The notes under the pieces were generated by a model. It did not search any database. It had not been told where the DNA came from and saw only the letters and a list, made by a program, of their open reading frames with translations. A stretch of 64,000 nucleotides of DNA from Neisseria sp. DTU_2020_1000833_1_SI_GRL_NUU_006 (lineage in GTDB: Bacteria > Pseudomonadota > Gammaproteobacteria > Burkholderiales > Neisseriaceae). Positions 16,154 through 24,311 of this stretch are shown here, in pieces. The DNA is taken from the NCBI GenBank assembly GCA_032388755.1, contig CP135593.1, forward strand, positions 558,001-622,000, given 5' to 3'. A program made the position numbers and the translations under genes. How positions within the stretch are numbered: position 1 is the stretch's first letter; every line of letters begins with the position of its first letter.

Positions 16154-17494
16154 TTATCCGCCCAATTTCCGGCTCAAACTTTCCGTATATTCCTCGCGCT
16201 CGGCGCGGCTGGTTTCGGGGAGGTGGGTGTTGAGGGACGACCATTTCCACCTGCTGCGCGCTTTGTTGAGTTCGGACGGGAGTTTGTCCGGCGTCCAGGG
16301 CGCTTTGCGGCTGTGCAACTCGACTTGCGATTGCGCCGCATGGCCACGCGTTTGCAGGATGTGGAGCAAATCGAGGGCGCGGGCGGCGAGCAGGGTCAGG
16401 GTTTCGGGGTCGGTGTGCAGGGTTTGGCGACCGGTGAGCTTGTCGGAAATGGTGCGGGTATTGGGCAGGATACCGCCCAAAAAACCGCCGATTGCCGTAC
16501 CCAATCCGAGCGAACCGCCGAGCGTGGCGATGTCCAGCCCCAAGCCGATGAGTGCGCCGGTTGCCGCGCCCGTGCCGGTACGGATGCCGTATTGTTTGAG
16601 TAACTCGCTGTCGAACGGATCTTGATGGAAGGCTTTGGGCACCCAGTCGCCGCCGTCGATTTCGCTGTGGTAGAAGCGGTAGAGGGCAAACAGCCGCTGC
16701 TGCATCTGTCGTTCGAGCTGGCGGATTTCTGCCTGCATGGTTTGCAGGACGGGCGCGGGGTCGTCGTTTTCGTCGATTTCCTGTGTGAAGGCTGCCACAT
16801 CGAGCAGGAAACCTGCGATTTCGTGGCGCGCTTCTTTGTCCAGACGCGTCCATTCGCGGCGGCGGGAAGCGGTCAGGCGGTCGATGATGTCATGCTGCGG
16901 CAGCATGGTGGCAAGCTTGTTCCAGAGGTTCAATTCGCCTTCAAAATCGAAGGCGACGGTGTCGAACCCTGCGAAAACGTGGAGATTGCGGCGCGCCAGC
17001 ATGGTCGTCCACGCTTCGGGAAGCTGTCCGCCGGTAAAGTTGAACACGGGCATGACCGGTTTGGCGCACCATGACAGAATGGTCAATTCGTCCCGATATT
17101 TGTCGAGTACGGGTTCGCGCGCGTCGATGACGTACAACGCCATATCGCTTTGCAAAAGCTGCCGCAGCACTTTGGCTTCTTGGTTGAAATCGTGATGCGC
17201 GCCGTGGCTGTCGAGGAACTTTTGCAGCCGCTCAATGCCGTCGGCGCGTGCATCCGTATGGGTTTCCAGCCAATCCAAAACGCCGCCCGCGTCTTCGAGC
17301 CCGGGCGTATCGTACAGGTACAGCAGCGTGTCGGCGCCGTCGGTAATCGCGGCTTCTTCGACATGACGCGTGGTGGACGGGGCGTTTTTGACTTCGCCGA
17401 ACCCGCTGTCGCGCAACAGGGTGCGCAGGAGCGAGGTTTTGCCGGTATTGGTGTGCCCGACGACGGCGAGGGAAAGGGGTTGGTTGTTCATCAT
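16154..17494 (-). CDS. GTPase with DUF3482 C-terminal domain
   Basis: A 446-residue P-loop GTPase. The G1 motif GHTNTGKTS lies at residues 13-21 and a G3 DTPG follows near residue 64. The N-terminal G domain resembles Era/EngA-type small GTPases. The C-terminal half (DUF3482) contains a glycine-rich hydrophobic stretch (GALIGLGLDIATLGGSLGLG) that may insert into or lie on the membrane. Downstream of a DUF2868 membrane-protein gene in the same orientation, it forms a recurrent two-gene pair in beta- and gammaproteobacteria of unknown function. A role in membrane-linked signalling is only inference. Confidence 0.8.
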   Translation of the reverse strand: MMNNQPLSLAVVGHTNTGKTSLLRTLLRDSGFGEVKNAPSTTRHVEEAAITDGADTLLYLYDTPGLEDAGGVLDWLETHTDARADGIERLQKFLDSHGAHHDFNQEAKVLRQLLQSDMALYVIDAREPVLDKYRDELTILSWCAKPVMPVFNFTGGQLPEAWTTMLARRNLHVFAGFDTVAFDFEGELNLWNKLATMLPQHDIIDRLTASRRREWTRLDKEARHEIAGFLLDVAAFTQEIDENDDPAPVLQTMQAEIRQLERQMQQRLFALYRFYHSEIDGGDWVPKAFHQDPFDSELLKQYGIRTGTGAATGALIGLGLDIATLGGSLGLGTAIGGFLGGILPNTRTISDKLTGRQTLHTDPETLTLLAARALDLLHILQTRGHAAQSQVELHSRKAPWTPDKLPSELNKARSRWKWSSLNTHLPETSRAEREEYTESLSRKLGG

Positions 17495-17512
17495 ATTTTG
17501 AGAGAATGGATT

Positions 17513-17524
17513 TTCAGACGACCT
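17513..17524 (-). repeat. DUS in the DUF2868-DUF3482 spacer
   Basis: TTCAGACGACCT; a second DUS at 17573-17584 lies in the end of the DUF2868 coding region, in the same orientation, so the two do not form a hairpin. Confidence 0.8.
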
Positions 17525-17562
17525 TTTTCAGGATGGCGGCTTAACAGGGCATTTCAAGTGCG

Positions 17563-18903
17563 TTATTGGCTTTTCAGACGACCTTCCTGCGCCGCCTTGT
17601 CAGGTTCCAGCCATGCCACGTCGCACTCTGCCAACGCGTTGCGCCAGTGGTCCAATGTTTCGGACAGGTCGTCTGAAAGCGCCCGTTCCGTCAAAAGCTG
17701 CACCACCGCCCCGCCCTGCGCTGCTTCCGAGAGTCGGACAATCTGCCGCAACACGCCGCGGTCGGGGACGGTTTCCGCGCGCACACCGATGAGGAGCTGG
17801 GCGGGTTTCTGTTTCAATTCCGTTTCCAAAGCGGCAACCTCTTCCCGATTCGCCGCCACGCCTTTATCCAGCCATTCCTGCGCCAGCCTGCCCGCAAACC
17901 ATGTGCCTTCGTGCCATTCGGTTTCCAGCATGACTGCCCACTTGGGCGCGTCGTTTAAGGTGATTTTCGGGGAAACGGCGGACACGGTTTCCCGACGCGT
18001 ATCCGCATCGACGATTTTATTCTGCCAACGGCGGATGACCGCCTGATAATAAGGCTTCTCCAAATCCAGCTTGCTTTGGCTTGTTTTTAAAAAGATTTTG
18101 CACACCACCCAAGCCAGCAGGCGCGGCAGGATGCCGTAGCAGGCAATGCTGCCGACCAACAAGCCCGACCACGCGCGCGCATCGGCGATGTTGCCGTTCA
18201 GACGACCTTCGACCACCGCCCGCGCGTCCGGGGCGGGGAAACCGAGTTTCGACGGCAGCCATGCCAGCATCTCCACCGCGCGTACCGAAGCGGCATTGGT
18301 CAACAGCGTGCTTTCCCAGTTGAACGTATATTGGCGCACCAAAAGCAGCAGCAATACCGACACCAGCATCCCGCTCAGGGTGCAGAGCCATAGACTGTGC
18401 GAAGTCGCGCCGGCGATCCAACGCGCCGAAGGCTGCCGCCATTCGTCCGCATACAGCCGGAACACCGCCTGATTGACGGGGTCTTTACCCCGAAACCACG
18501 TCGCGGGACTGCTGAAAAACCGCCCTACTTTCACGCGCAGGAACAACGTTGCCAGCCATACCGCCAACATCAGCGTATTCATGCCCAACACACCCGCCAA
18601 AATCAGGAAAAAATTTAGCCCTTGGCTGTCCATCAAAAGGTAAGTGCCGGAAAATCCGGTACTGAACATCACCGTCGCCGCCACGACCCACAGCCAAAAC
18701 GACCCGGTCTGCACTTGTTCCAAGGTATGCCGAAGCCGGCGGTCTCTGTCTATCATCTCCGCGCGGCGGATGATTTTTCCTTCCACACCGCCCTCGACAT
18801 GACGCAACGCCTCCGTCGCCTGCACGGGATCGCCGGCAAAAATATAGCCGCCCTCTTCCAAAATACGGACAAGTTCGGCGAGTTTTCGGGATGGGTTCAA
18901 CAT
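17563..18903 (-). CDS. DUF2868 integral membrane protein
   Basis: A 446-residue membrane protein. Hydrophobic helices are seen around residues 70-90 (SFWLWVVAATVMFSTGFSGTY), 98-120, 175-190 (LCTLSGMLVSVLLLLLVRQY) and 250-270 (GLLVGSIACYGILPRLLAWV). The remainder is a cytoplasmic-looking C-terminal domain rich in Glu and Arg. The last residues (EGRLKSQ) are encoded by a DUS (17573-17584), so the C-terminus looks as if it was extended or replaced by uptake-sequence DNA. It precedes the DUF3482 GTPase gene by 68 bp and is probably cotranscribed with it. Function unknown. Confidence 0.8.
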   Translation of the reverse strand: MLNPSRKLAELVRILEEGGYIFAGDPVQATEALRHVEGGVEGKIIRRAEMIDRDRRLRHTLEQVQTGSFWLWVVAATVMFSTGFSGTYLLMDSQGLNFFLILAGVLGMNTLMLAVWLATLFLRVKVGRFFSSPATWFRGKDPVNQAVFRLYADEWRQPSARWIAGATSHSLWLCTLSGMLVSVLLLLLVRQYTFNWESTLLTNAASVRAVEMLAWLPSKLGFPAPDARAVVEGRLNGNIADARAWSGLLVGSIACYGILPRLLAWVVCKIFLKTSQSKLDLEKPYYQAVIRRWQNKIVDADTRRETVSAVSPKITLNDAPKWAVMLETEWHEGTWFAGRLAQEWLDKGVAANREEVAALETELKQKPAQLLIGVRAETVPDRGVLRQIVRLSEAAQGGAVVQLLTERALSDDLSETLDHWRNALAECDVAWLEPDKAAQEGRLKSQ

Positions 18904-18907
18904 AAAA

Positions 18908-18919
18908 AGGTCGTCTGAA
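18908..18919 (+). repeat. Solitary DUS upstream of the DUF2868 gene
   Basis: AGGTCGTCTGAA five bases before the start codon of the minus-strand gene, thus overlapping its ribosome-binding region. Confidence 0.8.
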
Positions 18920-19182
18920 AGGGATGGTGAAAACGCAAAGATTTTATCACAGCCCTTTTCATCCGTAGGCAGGATTCTTGAGTCCGGTTTTTATAGCAAA
19001 TGGCAAGGCTCGTTTATTTTGAGCGCCTTTTCCGCCACCAGCCTCATTATTTCGACGTAAGCGGGGATTTATTGGAAACCCTAAGAAAGAGAGATTGGCA
19101 AAGCGTCGGTAAAATTCAAAACCAGTTTTTCAGCCGGCGTTGCAAGGACGAAAAATAAGAACTGTATAAAAGCTAAGTACCA
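18920..19182. other. Gene-free intergenic stretch
   Basis: About 260 bp with no convincing coding frame. A gene remnant cannot be excluded. Confidence 0.5.
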
Positions 19183-19230
19183 AAAAGGTCGTCTGAAAAC
19201 CTTTAAATACAGGTTTTCAGACGACCTTTC
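19183..19230 (-). terminator. DUS hairpin terminator of icd
   Basis: Inverted DUS pair with long AAAACCT/AGGTTTT extended arms, 27 bp past the icd stop. Confidence 0.8.
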
Positions 19231-19256
19231 ATGTTTACAGCCTTACCGTAATGCTT

Positions 19257-21482
19257 TTACAGCTTTGCCAATGCCTGATTGAACGTTTCGCTCGGGCGCA
19301 TGGCTTGCGCGGCTTTTGCAGCGTCGGGGGCGTAGTAGCCGCCGATATCGGCTGCTTTGCCTTGCGCGGCGGAAAGTTCGGCAACGATTTTCGCTTCGTC
19401 GGCGGTCAGGGTTTCTGCCAACGGCGCAAATACCGCTTTCAGTTCTGCGTCTTTATCCTGAGCTGCCAGTTCTTGCGCCCAGTAGAGGGTGAGGTAGAAA
19501 TGGCTGCCGCGGTTGTCGAGTTCGCCTGCTTTGCGTTTGGGCGATTTGTCGTTCAACAGCAGTTTTTCGGTGGCGGCATCGAGCGTATCGGCGAGGACTT
19601 GGGCTTTGGTGTTGCCGGTTTTTTGCGCCAGATGTTCAAACGATACGGCGAGCGCGAGGAATTCGCCCAGCGAGTCCCAACGCAGGTGGTTTTCTTCGAG
19701 GAATTGTTGGACGTGTTTCGGTGCGGAGCCGCCCGCGCCGGTTTCAAACATACCGCCGCCGTTCATCAACGGAACGATGGACAGCATTTTCGCGCTGGTG
19801 CCGAGTTCCAAAATCGGGAAAAGGTCGGTCAGATAATCGCGCAAGACGTTGCCGGTTACAGAAATGGTGTCTTCGCCGTTTTTCAGACGACCCAAGCTGA
19901 ACTTGGCGGCTTCTTCGGGAGCGAGGACGCGGATGTCGAGGCCGTCGGTATCCAGTTCGGCAAGATAGGATTTGACTTTGGCGAGCAGGCTTTTATCGTG
20001 CGGACGGTTTTCGTCGAGCCAGAACACGGCGGGCGTGTTACTCAGGCGGGCGCGGTTGACGGCGAGTTGTACCCAGTCTTTGACGGGGGCGTCTTTGGTT
20101 TGGCACATGCGCCAGATGTCGCCAGCTTCAACGTCGTGCTGCATCAGGACTTTGCCCGCCGCATCGATGACTTGAACTTGACCGTCGGCTTCGATTTCGA
20201 AGGTTTTATTGTGCGAGCCGTATTCTTCGGCTGCTTGCGCCATCAGACCGACGTTGGGCACGGTACCCATGGTTGTCGGATCGAACGCGCCGTGTTCGCG
20301 ACAGAAGTCGATGGTTGCTTGATAAACGCCTGCGTAGCTGCTGTCGGGAATCACGGCTTTGGTGTCTTGCGCTTTGCCGTTTTTGTCCCACATGCGGCCG
20401 GAGTTGCGGATCATCGCGGGCATGGAGGCATCGACGATAACATCGCTGGGGACGTGCAGGTTGGTAATGCCTTTGTCGGAATCGACCATCGCCAAATCAG
20501 GGTTGGCGGCGTAAACGGCGGCGATTTCGGCTTCGACGGCAGCGCGGGTGTCCGCATCCAGTTTGTCCAGATTGGCAAGCAGGTTGCCGAAGCCGTTGTT
20601 GACGTTGACGCCGGCGGCAGCCAGTTTGTCGCCGAATTTTTCAAAGACGGGTGCGAAGAATACTTTGACGGCGTGTCCGAAGATAATCGGATCGGACACT
20701 TTCATCATGGTGGCTTTCATGTGCAGCGAGAACAATACGCCTTTTGCTTTCGCGTCTTGCACTTGTTCGGCAAGGAAAGCGAGCAGGGCTTTTTTGCTCA
20801 TCACGGTCGCGTCGATGATTTCGCCGGCTTTCAGGGCGACGGGCTCGCGCAGCTCTTTTTTGTTGCCTTGTTTGTCGGTGAACACGATGGATACGGAAGT
20901 CGCATCGGGTACGGTAACGGATTGTTCGTTATGGAAAAAGTCGCCGCTTTGCATGGTGGCAACGTGGGTTTTGGAGTCTTTGGTCCATGCGCCCATGCTG
21001 TGCGGATTTTTTTTCGCAAAGTTTTTCACTGCTTTCGGCGCGCGGCGGTCGGAGTTGCCTTCGCGTAAAACGGGGTTGACCGCGCTGCCTTTGATGCGGT
21101 CGTAACGTTCGCGTACGGCTTTTTCTTCATCGGTTTGCGGGTCGGCAGGATAGTCGGGGACGGCAAAGCCTTTGGCCTGCAATTCTTTAATTGCGGCGGT
21201 CAGTTGCGGTACGGATGCGCTAATGTTCGGCAGTTTGATCACGTTGGCGTCTGGCTGTTTCACCAGTTCACCCAACTCGGCAAGCGCGTCGGGTACGCGC
21301 TGCGCTTCGGTCAGATATTCGGGGAACGCCGCCAGAATGCGGCCGGACAGGGAAATATCGCTGGTTTTGACTTCGATACCGGCATGACGGGTAAACGCCT
21401 GCACAATCGGCAGCAGGGATTGGGTCGCCAGCGCGGGGGCTTCGTCGGTATGGGTGTAGATAATGGTGGCTTTGCTAGTCAT
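19257..21482 (-). CDS. icd: Monomeric NADP-dependent isocitrate dehydrogenase
   Basis: A 741-residue enzyme of the monomeric (type II) IDH family, which converts isocitrate to 2-oxoglutarate with NADP in the TCA cycle. It starts MTSKATIIYTHTDEAPALAT and contains KGSAVNPVLREGNSDRRAP, where Ser and Asn of the substrate pocket lie, and SLHMKATMMKVSDPIIFGH. The length is the normal 80-kDa size, unrelated to the 45-kDa dimeric enzyme. It is a single-gene unit. A DUS (TTTTCAGACGACCC near 19885) sits inside the reading frame. The long open frame on the opposite strand is only its codon shadow. Confidence 0.95.
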   Translation of the reverse strand: MTSKATIIYTHTDEAPALATQSLLPIVQAFTRHAGIEVKTSDISLSGRILAAFPEYLTEAQRVPDALAELGELVKQPDANVIKLPNISASVPQLTAAIKELQAKGFAVPDYPADPQTDEEKAVRERYDRIKGSAVNPVLREGNSDRRAPKAVKNFAKKNPHSMGAWTKDSKTHVATMQSGDFFHNEQSVTVPDATSVSIVFTDKQGNKKELREPVALKAGEIIDATVMSKKALLAFLAEQVQDAKAKGVLFSLHMKATMMKVSDPIIFGHAVKVFFAPVFEKFGDKLAAAGVNVNNGFGNLLANLDKLDADTRAAVEAEIAAVYAANPDLAMVDSDKGITNLHVPSDVIVDASMPAMIRNSGRMWDKNGKAQDTKAVIPDSSYAGVYQATIDFCREHGAFDPTTMGTVPNVGLMAQAAEEYGSHNKTFEIEADGQVQVIDAAGKVLMQHDVEAGDIWRMCQTKDAPVKDWVQLAVNRARLSNTPAVFWLDENRPHDKSLLAKVKSYLAELDTDGLDIRVLAPEEAAKFSLGRLKNGEDTISVTGNVLRDYLTDLFPILELGTSAKMLSIVPLMNGGGMFETGAGGSAPKHVQQFLEENHLRWDSLGEFLALAVSFEHLAQKTGNTKAQVLADTLDAATEKLLLNDKSPKRKAGELDNRGSHFYLTLYWAQELAAQDKDAELKAVFAPLAETLTADEAKIVAELSAAQGKAADIGGYYAPDAAKAAQAMRPSETFNQALAKL

Positions 21483-21607
21483 GGGATATTCTCTTGTAGG
21501 TTAGGTTTTTCTTTTCGAATGCGGCGCAAAAGCGCGCTGCGTGGCTATTATGGCATATTTCGGCAGGCTTGGGATATGGTTTTAATATGTTATCAATCAG
21601 TTTGCAA

Positions 21608-21653
21608 AAAGGCCGTCTGAAACGGCTTCGGTAGCGTTTTCAGACGACCTTTG
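21608..21653 (-). terminator. Mixed-dialect DUS hairpin
   Basis: Left arm AGGCCGTCTGAAACG, right arm CGTTTTCAGACGACCT. It lies just past the 3' end of the minus-strand gene at 21660. Confidence 0.75.
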
Positions 21654-21659
21654 GGGGGA

Positions 21660-22319
21660 TTATAGGGAATATTTTTTCTTTAATGCACGGACGGCTTTCA
21701 ATATTTCTGCATTGCTTTTCTTAATTTCTTCCTGAGCTTTATTTTGTTTTTCTCGAAAAGCCATTACACCCAATCGGTTTATTTCAGGATCTTTTTCTCC
21801 TTCACCCATCAAGGTTTTTTGATGTTTTATCAAATATTCCAAAACCTTACTTGCCAATATATTGATTTCGACCCTCCGGTTGACCACTGCTTTAATTTCA
21901 GGATCGCGGAAATCAGCATCCAAAAATCTTCCGGTAACTTTTTTCCACTCATCATCCAGCTTTTTTGCAGCTTCAAAAAATTCTGGAGAATGTGTCGAAT
22001 TTTCTCCGGCCCGGTTAAATTCATCTTGTGCCGCCATCAATTCCGAATGAGACTGAAAAACGATTTCGAAAAATTTGACCAAATCCGCCCGTCCGTATGG
22101 CGATTTCACATTTGAAATAGGAATCGGCTCCAGCAGTTTCGGATCAGGCTCAGGAAAGTCGTTGATCATTTTGGCATACCCGGCGGGCAGCATGACCTTG
22201 CCTTTGGAAGACTGCACCGCAACGCGTTTTTCGGCAACGGGTTTGGCAGCGGCGCTTACGTTGACAGTCAATGCGGATGCGGTCAGCAACACTGAAGCGA
22301 AGCGGATGAAAGCAGTCAT
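21660..22319 (-). CDS. Hypothetical secreted protein, helical
   Basis: A 219-residue protein I do not recognise. The N-terminus MTAFIRFASVLLTASALTV followed by NVSAAAKP is a good Sec signal peptide with cleavage near residue 24-26. The mature part is mainly charged helix, with a Lys/Glu-rich C-terminal coil (QNKAQEEIKKSNAEILKAVR). The ATG at 22319 is chosen because AAGGAGC precedes it and a signal peptide follows. GC content is lower than that of its neighbours. It is monocistronic, framed by DUS hairpins. Probably periplasmic; function unknown. Confidence 0.7.
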   Translation of the reverse strand: MTAFIRFASVLLTASALTVNVSAAAKPVAEKRVAVQSSKGKVMLPAGYAKMINDFPEPDPKLLEPIPISNVKSPYGRADLVKFFEIVFQSHSELMAAQDEFNRAGENSTHSPEFFEAAKKLDDEWKKVTGRFLDADFRDPEIKAVVNRRVEINILASKVLEYLIKHQKTLMGEGEKDPEINRLGVMAFREKQNKAQEEIKKSNAEILKAVRALKKKYSL

Positions 22320-22383
22320 AAAGCTCCTTAAATATTGCGTTGATAATCTGTTAGTCCGACGGTGGTAAAAAAGGTTTCTTATT

Positions 22384-22395
22384 TTCAGACGACCT
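22384..22395 (-). repeat. Solitary DUS
   Basis: TTCAGACGACCT in the leader of the secreted-protein gene. Confidence 0.8.
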
Positions 22396-22426
22396 TCGGG
22401 GGCGATGTAAACTCCCATGTCAAACA

Positions 22427-22462
22427 AAAAAAGCCGTCTGAAATTTTCAGACGGCCTTTTTC
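22427..22462 (-). terminator. DUS (GCCGTCTGAA dialect) hairpin terminator of nusB
   Basis: Both arms carry the GCCGTCTGAA core rather than the mucosa-type GTCGTCTGAA, unlike most hairpins here. It lies 18 bp past the nusB stop and has T-runs on both sides. Confidence 0.8.
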
Positions 22463-22479
22463 ATGATTGCTCATTTAAA

Positions 22480-22911
22480 TTATGCATTGCCGCGTTTCGG
22501 ATCGTTCGGGCGCAGTTGGGCGGCGAGTTTGTCGAGGATGCCGTTGACGAATTTGTGTCCGTCGGTGCCGCCGAAGGTTTTGGTCACTTCGATGGCTTCG
22601 TTGATGATGACGGGGTAGGGGGTTTCGGGCATCGCGCTCAATTCGTGACATGCCATCAGCAGAACGGCGCGTTCGATGGGGCTGAGGTCTTTTTCGTCGC
22701 GGTCGAGCAGGGGGCGGATTTGCTGGATGTATTCGGCGGCGTGGGTGTGCGTGCCGAAGAAGAGTTTGTTGAACAGCTCTTCGTCTGCTTTGGCAAAGTC
22801 GGGCTGGTCTTGGATATTTTTGGCGATTTCGGGGGCGGCGGTGTTGTTGATGCCGGCTTGGTAGAGGGCTTGTACGGCTAACTCGCGGGCGCGGCGGCGT
22901 GGGGTTTTCAT
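22480..22911 (-). CDS. nusB: Transcription antitermination factor NusB
   Basis: A 143-residue NusB. It begins MKTPRRRARELAVQALYQA, the family hallmark, and contains ILLRD-type segments (RPLLDRDEKDLSPIERAVLL) and the C-terminal NEAIEVTKTFGGTDGHKFVNGILDKLA. With NusE it binds boxA of rRNA leaders; boxA sites are present in the rRNA operon of this window. The ATG at 22911 follows AAGGAAT. It lies 145 bp downstream of ribH in the same direction, the order ribH-nusB being common. Confidence 0.95.
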   Translation of the reverse strand: MKTPRRRARELAVQALYQAGINNTAAPEIAKNIQDQPDFAKADEELFNKLFFGTHTHAAEYIQQIRPLLDRDEKDLSPIERAVLLMACHELSAMPETPYPVIINEAIEVTKTFGGTDGHKFVNGILDKLAAQLRPNDPKRGNA

Positions 22912-23056
22912 GGGGATTCCTTCGTTGGCGGCACGGTAGGTGCGGTAATGAATGTTTGAGACGACCTCTGTCGGATGACGGGTCGTCTGAAAACGGTTTG
23001 TCCGGCAGATGGTGCGAAACCGGAATGCGGCAAAGCTAAGGGTTTCGCGTTCGGGC

Positions 23057-23536
23057 TTATTCTTCTTCGTCGTCAAACTGCTCTTCAATCAGGCGGTTGA
23101 CGAGGTTGGCGCACTCGACGGCGACTTTGGCGGCGTCGGCGGCTTTTTCTTCAATGCGCGCGACGGCTTGTTCGTCGTTTTCGGTGGTCAGGATGGCGTT
23201 GGCGATGGGGATGTTGTAGTCGAGTCCGACACGGGTTACGCCTGAACCGGATTCGTTGGAAACGAGTTCGAAGTGGTAGGTTTCGCCGCGGATGACGACG
23301 CCGATGGCAATCAGCGCGTCGTATTGCTCGGAGGCTGCCATGTTTTGCAGGACGAGCGGCACTTCGAGCGCGCCGGGTACGGTGGCGATGGTGATGTTGT
23401 TGTCGGCTACGCCCAATTCTTGCAGGGTGCGGCAGCAGACTTTGAGCATTTCGCTGCCGATTTCGTTGGTAAAGCGGGCTTGTACGATGCCGATGCGTAG
23501 GTGTGCGCCGTCGAGGTTCGGGGCGATGATGTTCAT
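23057..23536 (-). CDS. ribH: 6,7-dimethyl-8-ribityllumazine synthase
   Basis: A 159-residue lumazine synthase, the penultimate step of riboflavin synthesis. It starts MNIIAPNLDGAHLRIGIVQARFT and contains VPGALEVPLVLQ, AIGVVIRGETYHFELVSNESG (with the catalytic His) and GLDYNIPIANAILTTENDEQA. The length fits the family. It precedes nusB. The end is acidic (EEQFDDEEE). No other rib genes are in the window. Confidence 0.95.
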   Translation of the reverse strand: MNIIAPNLDGAHLRIGIVQARFTNEIGSEMLKVCCRTLQELGVADNNITIATVPGALEVPLVLQNMAASEQYDALIAIGVVIRGETYHFELVSNESGSGVTRVGLDYNIPIANAILTTENDEQAVARIEEKAADAAKVAVECANLVNRLIEEQFDDEEE

Positions 23537-23611
23537 GGTGTTTCCTTGTATTTTGAGCGGTAAACGGGTTTTCAGACGACGTTTGACTTTTCTGAAAACG
23601 ATATTGGGGAT

Positions 23612-23935
23612 TTATTCCTGCGGCTGCCAGTCGGCAACGGCTTGAAAATCGCCGTCTTCGCCGATTTCCCATGCGCTGCCTTCGGGTTGGGTTATCAGCT
23701 CGGCGATGGCGGGATTGGACTGGGTAATTTCGGAAAGGCTGACGACGCTGAAATTGTCGGGATCGTCGGTGTATTCGTCGGTCTCGTCGCCGCTGAAGAA
23801 ACGCCAGCCGCTGTCGTTTTCGAAAACGGGGGCTTCGCGGTAGAGGAAGCCGACGGGTTCGCCTTGTTTGGCTACCGTATTGGTCACGATGCAGCGGTCG
23901 AGGGCGGCTGAGAGGGCTTGGGCAAATTTATTCAT
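23612..23935 (-). CDS. DUF2185-family protein
   Basis: A 107-residue protein with the DUF2185/Imm33-like pattern: CIVTNTVAKQGEPVGFLYRE, then DSGWRFFSGDETDEYTDDPD and VVSLSEI. Related domains occur as immunity proteins in polymorphic toxin loci, but no toxin gene is nearby, so a housekeeping role is equally possible. The ATG at 23935 is chosen because the family begins close to it; an upstream in-frame ATG would add 14 residues. Followed by ribH in the same direction. Confidence 0.65.
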   Translation of the reverse strand: MNKFAQALSAALDRCIVTNTVAKQGEPVGFLYREAPVFENDSGWRFFSGDETDEYTDDPDNFSVVSLSEITQSNPAIAELITQPEGSAWEIGEDGDFQAVADWQPQE

Positions 23936-24007
23936 TGCGGTGTGTGCATGCCGTAAAAATTGTGCGGATTTTATCATGATTAGGGCAGCCTCTGCACCGT
24001 GTATCTT

Positions 24008-24114
24008 TATAGTGGATTAACTTTAAATCAGGACAAGGCGACGAAGCCGCAGACAGTACAGATAGTACGGCAAGGCGAGGTAACGCCGTACTGGTTTAAA
24101 GTTAATCCACTATA
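24008..24114. repeat. Correia repeat element (CREE/NEMIS), short form
   Basis: A 107-bp element with perfect terminal repeats TATAGTGGATTAACTTTAAA and the converse. It lies about 200 bp upstream of rnc, the gene for RNase III, the enzyme known to cleave transcripts of this repeat. Confidence 0.95.
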
Positions 24115-24145
24115 TATTTGCCGCTTATGGTTTGATGGTACAATG

Positions 24146-24186
24146 CTGGTCGTCTGAAACGCGCTGAACTGTGTTTCAGACGACTG
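24146..24186 (+). repeat. DUS-derived hairpin in the rnc leader
   Basis: TGGTCGTCTGAAAC opposed by GTTTCAGACGACTG, with degenerate DUS ends and no clear T-run. It lies between the CREE and rnc. Confidence 0.65.
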
Positions 24187-24311
24187 TTGCAGCCCTAAAG
24201 TGTTTCCGTATTTGCATGAAGTGCCGAAACGCATTCGGGTTGGTTTGGGAGGCTGGATTTTCGCCGCCTCTCGCCCGATACGCCGAAGCAAGAAGAAAGA
24301 CAAACGTCCTC

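Noticed and set aside
19251..21068. A 605-codon open frame on the plus strand opposite icd
   Set aside because: It mirrors icd codons and has no family features; it is a codon-bias shadow, as are similar long frames opposite lepA (56367-58196), ccoG-fixH (49026-50504), lepB (58199-59203) and the FAD/Fe-S gene.
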